DNA of 64,000 bases from Paenibacillus xylaniclasticus. Its GTDB lineage: Bacteria; Bacillota; Bacilli; Paenibacillales; Paenibacillaceae. Below the pieces are notes generated by a model. The model was given only the letters and a program-made list of their open reading frames with translations, did no database searches and was not told where the DNA came from. Shown here one piece after another: positions 43,751 to 51,753 of this stretch (positions are counted from its first letter, which is position 1; every line of letters begins with the position of its first letter). Both the position numbers and the translations under genes were made by a program. The stretch is taken from assembly GCF_004001065.1 (NCBI RefSeq), contig NZ_BIML01000002.1, positions 62,001 through 126,000 on the forward strand, read 5' to 3'.

Positions 43751-44387
43751 CGCGCTCCAACCTTTCCTTCTCAATATAATAAGCCAGGCTTAGCAGCTCC
43801 GTCGTAAAGTTCGCATGATGAATTCTTACAGATTCCGGCACCTTAAGGATCGCTGGAGCAAAATTAAGAATGCCATCTACGCCGGCAGATACCAGCTCAT
43901 CTGCTACGTTCTGCGCTTCTGACGCCGGCACCGTAATAATGCCGATTTGAATATGTTGATTAATGATTGTCTCTCTAAGCTTACTCATCGGCTGCACGAT
44001 CAATCCGTTAATACTGGTGCCGATCTTTGCCGGGTTAGCGTCGAATACGGCAGTGATCTGAACATTATCCCGCAGATAAGTGTTATAGTTACATAGCGCA
44101 TGTCCAAGATTACCGGCACCGATTAAAGCCGCATAGTGGGTCGTATCAAGGTTCAAGATTTGTCTAATCTTCTCAATCAAATAATTAACATCGTAGCCTA
44201 TTCCTTTGCGTCCAAATTCTCCGAAATAAGCTAAATCTTTACGAATTTGTGCCGGATTCAAGTCGAGCTTGCGGCCGAGCTCCTGCGAGGATACGGTCTG
44301 TACCTCCCGTACGCTCAGCTCGCTTAGCACTTGCAAATAGACCGGAAGCCGTCTTACGACCGCTTCCGATATTTTCAATTGCTTCAT
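43743..44387 (-). CDS. rex: Redox-sensing transcriptional repressor Rex
   Basis: Rex senses the NADH/NAD+ ratio and represses fermentation and respiratory genes. The 214-residue protein has an N-terminal winged helix (VVRRLPVYLQVLSEL, then SSQELGRKLDLNPAQIRKDL and YFGEFGRKGIGYDV). The Rossmann domain has LIGAGNLGHALCNY (near 92) and VFDANPAKIG. These are strong Rex signatures. It overlaps the dinG end by 4 bp (ATGA) and the mtaD start by 8 bp. ackA, hbd and the respiratory qcr operon in the same window are plausible targets by family knowledge, but I saw no convincing Rex site. Confidence 0.94.
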   Translation of the reverse strand: MKQLKISEAVVRRLPVYLQVLSELSVREVQTVSSQELGRKLDLNPAQIRKDLAYFGEFGRKGIGYDVNYLIEKIRQILNLDTTHYAALIGAGNLGHALCNYNTYLRDNVQITAVFDANPAKIGTSINGLIVQPMSKLRETIINQHIQIGIITVPASEAQNVADELVSAGVDGILNFAPAILKVPESVRIHHANFTTELLSLAYYIEKERLERDE

Positions 44388-47260
44388 TGCTGCGCTCCTT
44401 CCTGCTCAACCGCCAGCCACTCCCGCATTCGAGGCACGATTTGTTCCAGATGCATATGCTCGATCTTGGGACCGGGAAGCGAGTACAAAAAATATTTGCC
44501 ATAATACGTTTCCAACACACGAGTATCATAAATAAGTACGATTCCTCTATCCTTCCTCGAGCGGACCAGCCGGCCGAAGCCTTGCTTGAATCGGATAACC
44601 GCTTGTGGAATCGACAGCTTCATGAAAGGGTTCTGCTTCTGTGCAAGCAGCAGCTCCGACTTCGCTTCAACCAGCGGATGGTTCGGAGGCTGAAATGGCA
44701 AACGGATGATCGCCAGACAAGTCAGGGCATCGCCTGGAATGTCGACACCTTCCCAAAAGCTGCTCGTACCAAGCAGCACTGATGCAGATTGCTGCTGGAA
44801 TCGTCGCGTTAGCTTACTGCGGTTACTGCTGTCGATTCCTTGCCCGAGCACTTGAATTTGATGCTGCTCCAGCGCTTCCTTCAGCGGATCGTAGACCTGC
44901 CGCAGCATCCGATAAGAGGTGAACAGCACAAGCATTCTTCCCCCCAGCTCGATCGCAGAATCGGTTAACGATCTCACCAGCAGCTTGATGAAATGAGGAT
45001 CACCTCCTGCTCCTTTTAACTGAGGAAAGTTGCGCGGAATAATAACGAGCGCCTGCTCTCTGTAGTTAAAAGGTGAAGGCAGCTGAACTGTTTTTAGTCT
45101 TCCCTCCTGCTCCATACCTTCAAGTCCAAGCTGTTCGCAAGCGTATTGGAACGTCTTCTGAACTGACAGTGTCGCGGACGTTAATATGACGCTCTTCTTC
45201 GGCTCGAACAGATACATCCGCAGCTGTTCGCTCACGTCGGCCGGCACAGCATACAGATGAATTGACTTCGCTTTGAATTGCGTCGTTGCCTCTATCCAGT
45301 ATACCGTATTGAAGTTGTTCGCGCGAACGAATTCACGTAAGTCGTCGCGAACGCGGGCAAGATCTTTAACCGATCCATTCAAGTCGGTGACAAGGTTGAC
45401 GATCGACGTATCCTCAAGCTTCTCCTTCATATCTGTCAGTGTCTTCTCAAGCGTTCGTACCGCTTTGTTCAAATCGGCGAACACATTATTCTCCGTATCG
45501 GATATCGCCTGCCAGCCATTCGGATGCTCTTGGGGCCGAATCCGAAATACCGACTGACCCGTCTCGGTCTGCTGTGCTTGACCACCTGACTGAGCACTCA
45601 TTAGTGCATACATAAGCTCAAACAGCTTATCCCAATCCTCACGTATAGCCGTAATTGTCTTACTAAGCTCGTCCAGTGTCTCGATCCAAGCCGGAACGCT
45701 GGCTTCTGATTCACCGTGCAGCAGCGCTATCAGTTGGCTAAGCAGACCTCCGCCTCGACTATCCTTCACGAGACGGCTGTAAGGATGAACGAAGGAGAAA
45801 TATGATAACTGCAAGCCGAGATGCTTGCCCGCAACCTCCTCCAGATGATGAGCCTCATCGACTACCAGCTGCTCATAGCTTGGCAGAAGACGATGCTCGG
45901 CTTGGATATCAGTGAATACAAGCGAATGGTTCGTAATGACGATATCTGCAATATTGGCTTCATGCTTAGCCCGATGGTAGAAGCAGCGCCGGAACCATGG
46001 ACACGCTCGATTCAAGCACGAATCGGCGTCGCTGGCGACCGTTTCCCAGAACTCGGCTCCCTTGTTGCCGAAATTAAGCTCCTCCTGATCGCCGGTTTCC
46101 GTCTCGCCAAGCCAAATTATCATTTGTGCAGCCGTCATTAAGTCTTCATTCGGCGATACGTATTCCCGCATCCGTACCTTCGTATCGAACTTGCGAAGAC
46201 AGATGTAGTTGCCCCTGCCTTTGAAGATCGCCGCACGGAACGGAAACGGGGATACCTCGTGCAGAAGCGGAAGATCACGCTGGCGGAGCTGCTCCTGAAG
46301 ATTAATCGTATGCGTGCTGACGACGATTTTTTTTTGCTGCTTCGCACCATAATATAACGAAGGAAGTAAATACCCGAGCGATTTGCCCGTTCCAGTACCT
46401 GCTTCGATCAGCAAATGACGTTCATGATCAAGTGCTTCATGCACTTCCTCGAACATAATGGACTGAGCTTCCCGCTCCTCATAATCCGGCATCAATCGGC
46501 GGAACCGTTCTCTTACTTCATCCATGTATTGATCAAATGTCATATTCGCCAGCATCTCGTCTCCTCCATCGGATCGAGCTGGCTGAGCATCTGACCAGTC
46601 TCCTGCTTTCATTGCAAGTTGATTAAAATAAACATGATGATTCATATCGAGCGACGTTTCAAGCTCTTTGCGCTGAAGCACAAGCTGAATAAACCAGCTC
46701 AAATCATCATATCCGTTGAACAGCTCGCCAAGGCGCTGAAGACTTAGAAGCGGCAGATCCCTCAGCTTGTGCACACAACTCGCGAACAATAGCGCTGTCG
46801 CCTCCGCATCGCTGTCTGCTTGATGCTTGCGTTCATGTTCAATGCCGAACGCTTCCGATACAGCGCTAAGCTGATACGAAGAAAGCGTTGGATATAACAT
46901 CCGCAGCATATCGACTGTATCCAGCTTTCGACCCGTGAATGGACTGTAGCCGCACCGGTCAAGCGACCGATTCAAAAAGTGAGCATCGAATCCGACGTTA
47001 TGCGCTACTAGAACGGCTTCATCCAGAAGCCGGATAGCGTCTGGCAAAATATGTTCAATTGTCGGCGCGTCCGCGACCATCTCGTCCGTAATACCCGTTA
47101 ACTGCGTAATGAAGGGCGGTATCGGCTTTCCTGGCCGCACGAAGGAGCTGAACGTCTCCGTTACGTTCAGCTCCTCGTTCAATACGACGATACCGATCTG
47201 TATAATATCGTCATCAGCCTGATGGCCGGTCGTTTCCAAATCGAGTATTGCAAATTTCAT
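44384..47260 (-). CDS. dinG: DinG-family helicase with N-terminal DEDDh exonuclease
   Basis: This 958-residue protein is the Gram-positive DinG fusion. Residues 1-170 are a DnaQ-like 3'-5' exonuclease with all DEDDh residues in view (FAILDLETTGH, HNVGFDAHFLN, HQADSDAEAT). From about 240 a superfamily 2 XPD/DinG helicase follows, with Walker A EAGTGTGKSLGYLLPS near 290, LVVDEAHHLEEV near 450 and the C-terminal motif VI IRFKQGFGRLVRSRKDRG. Four cysteines, one in GNYICLRK (near 353) and three in SCLNRACPWFRRC (near 415-426, spaced x4 and x5), match the Fe-S ligand spacing known from E. coli DinG. It heads the dinG-rex-mtaD-ypmB operon. Confidence 0.9.
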   Translation of the reverse strand: MKFAILDLETTGHQADDDIIQIGIVVLNEELNVTETFSSFVRPGKPIPPFITQLTGITDEMVADAPTIEHILPDAIRLLDEAVLVAHNVGFDAHFLNRSLDRCGYSPFTGRKLDTVDMLRMLYPTLSSYQLSAVSEAFGIEHERKHQADSDAEATALLFASCVHKLRDLPLLSLQRLGELFNGYDDLSWFIQLVLQRKELETSLDMNHHVYFNQLAMKAGDWSDAQPARSDGGDEMLANMTFDQYMDEVRERFRRLMPDYEEREAQSIMFEEVHEALDHERHLLIEAGTGTGKSLGYLLPSLYYGAKQQKKIVVSTHTINLQEQLRQRDLPLLHEVSPFPFRAAIFKGRGNYICLRKFDTKVRMREYVSPNEDLMTAAQMIIWLGETETGDQEELNFGNKGAEFWETVASDADSCLNRACPWFRRCFYHRAKHEANIADIVITNHSLVFTDIQAEHRLLPSYEQLVVDEAHHLEEVAGKHLGLQLSYFSFVHPYSRLVKDSRGGGLLSQLIALLHGESEASVPAWIETLDELSKTITAIREDWDKLFELMYALMSAQSGGQAQQTETGQSVFRIRPQEHPNGWQAISDTENNVFADLNKAVRTLEKTLTDMKEKLEDTSIVNLVTDLNGSVKDLARVRDDLREFVRANNFNTVYWIEATTQFKAKSIHLYAVPADVSEQLRMYLFEPKKSVILTSATLSVQKTFQYACEQLGLEGMEQEGRLKTVQLPSPFNYREQALVIIPRNFPQLKGAGGDPHFIKLLVRSLTDSAIELGGRMLVLFTSYRMLRQVYDPLKEALEQHQIQVLGQGIDSSNRSKLTRRFQQQSASVLLGTSSFWEGVDIPGDALTCLAIIRLPFQPPNHPLVEAKSELLLAQKQNPFMKLSIPQAVIRFKQGFGRLVRSRKDRGIVLIYDTRVLETYYGKYFLYSLPGPKIEHMHLEQIVPRMREWLAVEQEGAQQ

Positions 47261-47278
47261 CCGGCTTTCGGTCCTCTC

Positions 47279-48070
47279 CTAACGGATCAGCTCTGCGCTT
47301 CCGAACCGAAGCGACAGCTGCCCATTCCTTTCCTTGCAGCATTTCAAGTTCATCATAGAATCGGTAAAGCTCGGATCAGCGTGATGCGCCTTCAAAAAAT
47401 ACTGCTCCGCAAGCTCCAAATTCATGTTAACCGCTTGAATGCACCCGAGAGCATTATAACCGATTGCCCGCCATTTGGCATGCTCGGTAAGCGAGATTAA
47501 GATTTGGAAATGCTTCTCTGCCTCGTCCCACTGCTGCATATGCATCAGCGTCATCGCCATAAACAACCGGGCAAGCTGGCAATCGGGCGACAGGTCGATC
47601 GCTTTGCCGAGCTCAACCGCTGCATGTCCAAACATATGGAGCTTGAAGTATCCTTGACCTCTTGAAATGAGTAAAGCGATGTCGTCGCTGAAGCTATAGC
47701 TGATTCCTCCGTCAACAGGCTTCGAGGCTGTACCACCGTTCGGGAGAGGTGCAGATTGAGCCGTCTGCTCCGCTTGAACGGATTCACTGCTGCCCGCTTT
47801 GTACTGCACCGAGCTTGTCTTCGGCATAGGCACAGCGAGCGGAACCGGCGCGGCGGAGTCGACTCCGGCATTAGCGGCTTTCAAGTCTGAGTAGAAATCA
47901 GCCAGCCTCTCCTCGAACTGAAGCCAATGCTCAACGATGGAATCGCTCATCGCCTTCAAAACATCAAGCTGCTTGTTAAGATGCTCCTTCCGTTCCCCGA
48001 CTGCTCTTGGATAAAGGCGCTTAATCTCGTCCAACTTGTCGTTCATCGCCGCGAACAGATGCGCAAACAT
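47279..48070 (-). CDS. TPR-repeat protein of unknown function
   Basis: This 263-residue cytoplasmic protein has a helical N-terminal part (residues 1-75, MNDKLDEIKRLYPRAVGERK). A Pro/Ala/Ser linker comes next, and then three to four tetratricopeptide-type helical pairs (FGHAAVELGKAIDLSPDCQL, MQQWDEAEKHFQILISL, MNLELAEQYFLKAHHADPSF). TPRs imply protein-protein interaction; no enzymatic motif is present. The ATG at 48070 has AAGGCGG 9 nt upstream; the GTG three codons earlier sits inside that site. It lies between panD and dinG, where B. subtilis has no such gene to my knowledge. Confidence 0.75.
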   Translation of the reverse strand: MFAHLFAAMNDKLDEIKRLYPRAVGERKEHLNKQLDVLKAMSDSIVEHWLQFEERLADFYSDLKAANAGVDSAAPVPLAVPMPKTSSVQYKAGSSESVQAEQTAQSAPLPNGGTASKPVDGGISYSFSDDIALLISRGQGYFKLHMFGHAAVELGKAIDLSPDCQLARLFMAMTLMHMQQWDEAEKHFQILISLTEHAKWRAIGYNALGCIQAVNMNLELAEQYFLKAHHADPSFTDSMMNLKCCKERNGQLSLRFGSAELIR

Positions 48071-48091
48071 ATTCGGCACCCGCCTTTACGT

Positions 48092-48168
48092 AAGAATGAG
48101 TAGAACGATGCCGGTCTTAAAGCTTGATTTATGATGACGATTAGACTGACCGGAGTAACCTCATTCTT
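48092..48168. repeat. 77-bp fold-back sequence between panD and the TPR gene
   Basis: AAGAATGAG (48092-48100) and CTCATTCTT (48160-48168) are exact inverted ends. A second inner pair CCGGTC (about 48111) and GACCGG (about 48148) is present. No U-run follows on either strand, so it is not an ordinary terminator. It could be an RNA processing structure or a degenerate small repeat. Confidence 0.5.
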
Positions 48169-48243
48169 TGTAGCAAGGGCCGATTTCATACCGCTACCCA
48201 GCCGTTATACAGCACTGGCATCTAGGCTGTGTATTACTGAGAA

Positions 48244-48627
48244 TTACAGGATAACAGAATGAATTTCTTCTGTAAGCGAATTAAGCGGGCGATTATTCTC
48301 ATCCACGATGACAATCGTCGGCTTATAGCTGCGCGCTTCCTCTTCCGTCATCGAAGCATACGTAATGATGATGACCTGATCGCCAGGTTGAACAAGACGT
48401 GCTGCAGCGCCATTGAGACATATGACGCCGCTGCCACGGGGGCCTTTAATAATATAGGTCTCCAGTCGCGCGCCGTTATTGTTATTAACGATTTGTACTT
48501 TTTCGTTCTCCCACATGTCAGCTGCATCCATCAAATCCTCATCGATCGTAATGCTTCCTACATAGTGAAGATTAGCTTCCGTCACGGTCGCGCGATGCAG
48601 CTTGGATTTCATCATCGTTCTCAACAT
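48244..48627 (-). CDS. panD: Aspartate 1-decarboxylase
   Basis: PanD makes beta-alanine for pantothenate. The 127-residue proenzyme has [20 protein letters not shown] followed by the self-cleavage site Gly-Ser in YVGSITID (Ser25 becomes the pyruvoyl group), [20 protein letters not shown] and [16 protein letters not shown]. Length equals the B. subtilis enzyme. The ATG at 48627 has GAGGAGG 9 nt upstream, which lies inside the end of panC. It is the last gene of panBCD. Confidence 0.96.
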   Translation of the reverse strand: MLRTMMKSKLHRATVTEANLHYVGSITIDEDLMDAADMWENEKVQIVNNNNGARLETYIIKGPRGSGVICLNGAAARLVQPGDQVIIITYASMTEEEARSYKPTIVIVDENNRPLNSLTEEIHSVIL

Positions 48628-48631
48628 TAAA

Positions 48632-49504
48632 TTAGACCTCCTCAATTATCCGATTGTCAATCAGCCTTGTCCGTCCGAACCGAACCGCAAGAGCAAGCAG
48701 AAGCTTGCCTGAAAGCTTCTTCACAATAGCTGCCCCGTCCAAAGGAGTCAAGTCCGGATATGCCAGGAGCTCAATATAATCAATATCAGCAAGTGGGGAT
48801 CTTTGAATTCTGGCCCTAAGCTGTTCAAGCAGCGCGTCCACCGTCATATCGTCCCGCTTAATAAGCTCACTTGCTTCGGCTAGCGTCTGAGACAGTACAA
48901 GCGCCTGCAAACGCTCCTCAGCGCTTAAATAAACGTTGCGGGAGCTTAGTGCAAGTCCATCTGGCTCGCGAACGATTGGACAAGGGACTATTTCGACTGG
49001 GATATCCAAATCGTCGGTCATACGCTGAATTACGGCCACCTGCTGCGCATCCTTCAATCCAAAATAAGCACGCTGCGGCTGTACAAGATGAAACAGTTTG
49101 CTAACGACAATGCCGACACCGTCAAAATGGCCGGGACGCGAAGCGCCACACAGACGTTCAGTCACAACGTCTACGGTCAGACGTGTCAAAGGCTTTACCG
49201 GATACATCTCTTCAACTGACGGCATGAAGACAATATCAACGCCGTTCTTTTCCGCAAGCTCCAAATCACGCTGCTCATCGCGCGGATACCGTTCGAAATC
49301 TTCATTCGGACCGAATTGGAGCGGATTGACGAAAATACTTAATACCGTAAGGTCGTTATCGCGGGCCGATTGGCGAATGAGGCTCGCATGACCTTCGTGC
49401 AAATAGCCCATTGTCGGCACGAGTCCTGTCGAAATAGCTGGCTGCTTCGTACGTTCTTCACGCAGCGCATGTCGTAATTGCTGCTTCGTTCGACAAATAA
49501 TCAT
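48632..49504 (-). CDS. panC: Pantothenate synthetase
   Basis: PanC joins pantoate and beta-alanine using ATP. The 290-residue protein has the HIGH-type [19 protein letters not shown] near residue 30, [16 protein letters not shown]-like [36 protein letters not shown] near 123, [17 protein letters not shown] near 142, and the KMSKS-equivalent [12 protein letters not shown] near 185. It overlaps panB by 4 bp and is followed closely by panD, so the three genes are coupled. Confidence 0.96.
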   Translation of the reverse strand: MIICRTKQQLRHALREERTKQPAISTGLVPTMGYLHEGHASLIRQSARDNDLTVLSIFVNPLQFGPNEDFERYPRDEQRDLELAEKNGVDIVFMPSVEEMYPVKPLTRLTVDVVTERLCGASRPGHFDGVGIVVSKLFHLVQPQRAYFGLKDAQQVAVIQRMTDDLDIPVEIVPCPIVREPDGLALSSRNVYLSAEERLQALVLSQTLAEASELIKRDDMTVDALLEQLRARIQRSPLADIDYIELLAYPDLTPLDGAAIVKKLSGKLLLALAVRFGRTRLIDNRIIEEV

Positions 49505-50442
49505 GTGGTAAGCTTCCCCTCTCTATGTTCTGCAGCCGCTTCTTTAGGTGCAGTCGGCTTCGAGTTCGTTCCTTCGGCAGCTAGGCCTGCACTGCCAGAG
49601 CCATATAAATTTGACATCACTGAAGTACCAGGCTCCATCGGAAAAGCATGCTGCTGTTCTGGGAAGGCTCCTGTTTTTACATCCTGAACATAAGCGCTAA
49701 TCGCGCTGCGAATCGTGGTGCCAATGTCGGCGTACGTCTTGACGAACCGTTTCTCCCGGTACGGAGAAGCATACTGCAATATATCATGATAAACGAGCAC
49801 TTGGCCATCGCAGCCGCGTCCCGCACCAATACCAATTGTTGGAATGGAGAGAGTTGTTCGAATCGCTTCGGCAATCGGCTCGGTCACCAGCTCCAGCACG
49901 ATGGCGAATGCACCCGCAGCTTCCAGCGCTTTCGCATCCTGCAGCAATCGCTCGGCCTCACGCTCTAATTTACCCTGTACTTTGTAACCGCCAAGCTGAT
50001 GAATCGATTGCGGCGTCAAGCCAATATGTCCCATAACAGGCACACCTGCTCTAACAAGTGCTGCGACCTCTTCTACAATTTCTGCTCCACCTTCAAGCTT
50101 GACTGCATTCGCAAGCCCTTCCTGAAGCAGCCGTGCGGCATTGCGAAGCGTCGTCTCGCGGCCCATATGATAGGTCATAAACGGCATATCTGCTACTACA
50201 AATGTACTCGCCGCACCGCGGCGAACTGCTTTCGTATGGTGTACCATATCGTCTAACGTGACGGGAACAGTCGTATCATAGCCGAGTACGACGTTACCAA
50301 GCGAATCGCCGACCAAAATAACGTCGACGCCTGCCTCTTCCGCAAGCTTGGCGGAAGGATAATCGTAAGCCGTCAGAACCGAAATGGGGGTTCCTTCTTG
50401 TTTCATTTTCTTAAGCTTCGTAACCGTTAACGGTTGAGCCAT
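49501..50442 (-). CDS. panB: Ketopantoate hydroxymethyltransferase
   Basis: PanB transfers a hydroxymethyl group from methylene-THF to ketoisovalerate in pantothenate synthesis. The 313-residue protein has ISVLTAYDYPSAKLAEEAGV, DVILVGDSLGNVVLGYDTTV (Mg ligand Asp), MPFMTYHMG, VKLEGG, MGHIGLTPQS and IPTIGIGAGRGCDGQVLVYHD. The start at 50442 has AAAGGGG about 11 nt upstream. The C-terminus carries about 35 extra residues (PMEPGTSVMSNLYGSGSAG and on), Ser/Ala/Glu-rich, beyond the usual end. It is first in panBCD. A terminator hairpin lies 36 bp before the start. Confidence 0.95.
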   Translation of the reverse strand: MAQPLTVTKLKKMKQEGTPISVLTAYDYPSAKLAEEAGVDVILVGDSLGNVVLGYDTTVPVTLDDMVHHTKAVRRGAASTFVVADMPFMTYHMGRETTLRNAARLLQEGLANAVKLEGGAEIVEEVAALVRAGVPVMGHIGLTPQSIHQLGGYKVQGKLEREAERLLQDAKALEAAGAFAIVLELVTEPIAEAIRTTLSIPTIGIGAGRGCDGQVLVYHDILQYASPYREKRFVKTYADIGTTIRSAISAYVQDVKTGAFPEQQHAFPMEPGTSVMSNLYGSGSAGLAAEGTNSKPTAPKEAAAEHREGKLTT

Positions 50443-50478
50443 TGCTGCTTCATCCCCTTTAAAGTATAGGATAAACAC

Positions 50479-50507
50479 AAAAAAACCTTTTAGCCGTTGC
50501 TAAAAGG
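50479..50507 (-). terminator. Strong intrinsic terminator directly upstream of panB
   Basis: On the minus strand CCTTTTAGC-AACG-GCTAAAAGG is a 9-bp stem with a tight loop followed by seven T. It lies 5 bp after the stop of the 49-codon ORF and 36 bp before panB, so it terminates that ORF or attenuates panBCD. Confidence 0.88.
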
Positions 50508-50511
50508 GTCC

Positions 50512-50661
50512 CTAAACGATAAAAGGAACGTTAAAATACACCGCTTCCTTCTGTCTCGGTCCCTTACGGCTCAGAGCAGATTGCGCCATAGCGCGTGCGC
50601 GTTCGTTAATGCTTATGCGGATCATACAAAGAAAATTTGCTTGCACCAAGTGCAGCTCCAT
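50512..50661 (-). CDS. Small ORF (49 aa) upstream of panB, possible orphan gene or leader peptide
   Basis: On the minus strand an ATG at 50661, with AAGGCGG 7 nt upstream, opens a 49-codon frame ending at TAG 50512-50514. The protein begins MELHLVQANFLCMIRI, is basic in the middle (NERARAMAQSALSRKGPRQK) and ends YFNVPFIV. It is framed by a good sigma-A promoter (TTTACG, 17 bp, TATACT) and by a terminator just after the stop. An ATG at 50679 in the same frame would be leaderless. I recognize no family. It may be a real small gene, a panB leader peptide, or a chance frame; no codon-level evidence separates these. Confidence 0.5.
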   Translation of the reverse strand: MELHLVQANFLCMIRISINERARAMAQSALSRKGPRQKEAVYFNVPFIV

Positions 50662-50685
50662 ACGGATGCCGCCTTGCATGCAATT

Positions 50686-50714
50686 AGTATACCAAATAAC
50701 AAGGATGGCGTAAA
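50686..50714 (-). promoter_or_regulatory. Sigma-A promoter reading toward the 49-codon ORF and panBCD
   Basis: On the minus strand TTTACG (50714-50709) and TATACT (50691-50686) are separated by 17 bp. Transcription would start near 50679 and give a leader of about 235 nt before panB, interrupted by the terminator at 50479-50507. Confidence 0.7.
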
Positions 50715-50765
50715 TTTAGGATTCGTCTACTTAACGACAGTTCCTAACAAATAACGCCATCCTTG
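50700..50765. repeat. 66-bp fold-back between birA and the small ORF
   Basis: CAAGGATGGCGT (50700-50711) and ACGCCATCCTTG (50754-50765) are perfect 12-bp inverted ends. Inside them TTAGGA pairs with TCCTAA, and CGTC with GACG. It may terminate birA transcription (TTATTT follows on the minus strand) while overlapping the -35 of the next promoter. Confidence 0.6.
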
Positions 50766-50769
50766 GAGA

Positions 50770-51753
50770 TCAGCTTTGAGCCGGCTTCGGCTGTCCCATC
50801 TCCCCGGAGAACACAAGCTTTACTTCACCTGACGATAGCTCCAGCTTCAAAGCACCGCTTTCATGTAGACCAACTGCACGACCTGTTAGATCGCCCTGCG
50901 GCGTCTGAACGGTAACGATTTGATGAAGCATGACCGACAATGCTTCCCACAGCATTTGAATTGTACCAAATCCCTCCTTCAAATACAGGTCGTACAGCTG
51001 CTCCCACTCGAGCATGAAGTCAGCAATGACCGCCTCCCGCGAAAACTTGCGTCCCGCTTGAATCGAAAGCGAGGTGGCACGCTCTAGCAACTCCTGTGGA
51101 TAGTCGGAAACGTCCAAGTTCACACTGATGCCGGTGCCTGCAACAACATATTTGATTCGTTCTTCTTCGGCAGCTGACTCGAGCAGAATGCCACTAATCT
51201 TTCTTCCATCAATCAACAAATCATTCGGCCACTTAATGCCAATATCAAGCTCAGTCGTCCGTCGCAAGCTTCGGCACAGCGCTACAGCTGTCAGCAGCGT
51301 TAACTGAGGAGCGAAATGAATCGGCGTGCTCGGACGCATAATAAGACTCATCCAGATGCCTTTCGTATAAGGGGATACCCAGCCTCGCCCCATTCGGCCG
51401 CGTCCACTGTTCTGACGCTCTGCAATAACTAAAGCACCTTCCGGAGCACCTTCCTCCGCCCAGCGCTGTGCTTCATTCTGCGTCGAATCGACTTCATCAA
51501 GCAGCCGGATCGTTCGACCGAACCGACTTGTGCTCAGCAGCTCCGTGAGCTTATCGAGCGACAGATGATCTGGCTTGGACAACAGCTTGTAGCCGAGCTT
51601 GCGCGACGCCTCAATCACATAGCCGCGCTCTTCGAGCTTACGAATCTGTTTCCATACCGCCGTCCGGCTTACTTGCAGCGCACGGCTAATTGCTTCGCCG
51701 GACACATACTGGTCTGGCTCTCGCTCAAGCAGTTCAAGAAGTGTAAGATCCAT
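50770..51753 (-). CDS. birA: Biotin-protein ligase / biotin operon repressor
   Basis: BirA biotinylates acetyl-CoA carboxylase and represses biotin genes. The 327-residue protein has an N-terminal winged helix (residues 1-60: YVSGEAISRALQVSRTAVWK, then LEERGYVIEAS), so it is the bifunctional type. The ligase core has the biotinyl-AMP loop SGRGRMGRGW near 118, IGIKWPNDLLIDGRKISGIL near 185, and GTGISVNL near 225. The C-terminal cap has GRAVGLHESGALKLEL. It overlaps cca by 20 bp, as part of the conserved cca-birA pair. Confidence 0.94.
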   Translation of the reverse strand: MDLTLLELLEREPDQYVSGEAISRALQVSRTAVWKQIRKLEERGYVIEASRKLGYKLLSKPDHLSLDKLTELLSTSRFGRTIRLLDEVDSTQNEAQRWAEEGAPEGALVIAERQNSGRGRMGRGWVSPYTKGIWMSLIMRPSTPIHFAPQLTLLTAVALCRSLRRTTELDIGIKWPNDLLIDGRKISGILLESAAEEERIKYVVAGTGISVNLDVSDYPQELLERATSLSIQAGRKFSREAVIADFMLEWEQLYDLYLKEGFGTIQMLWEALSVMLHQIVTVQTPQGDLTGRAVGLHESGALKLELSSGEVKLVFSGEMGQPKPAQS

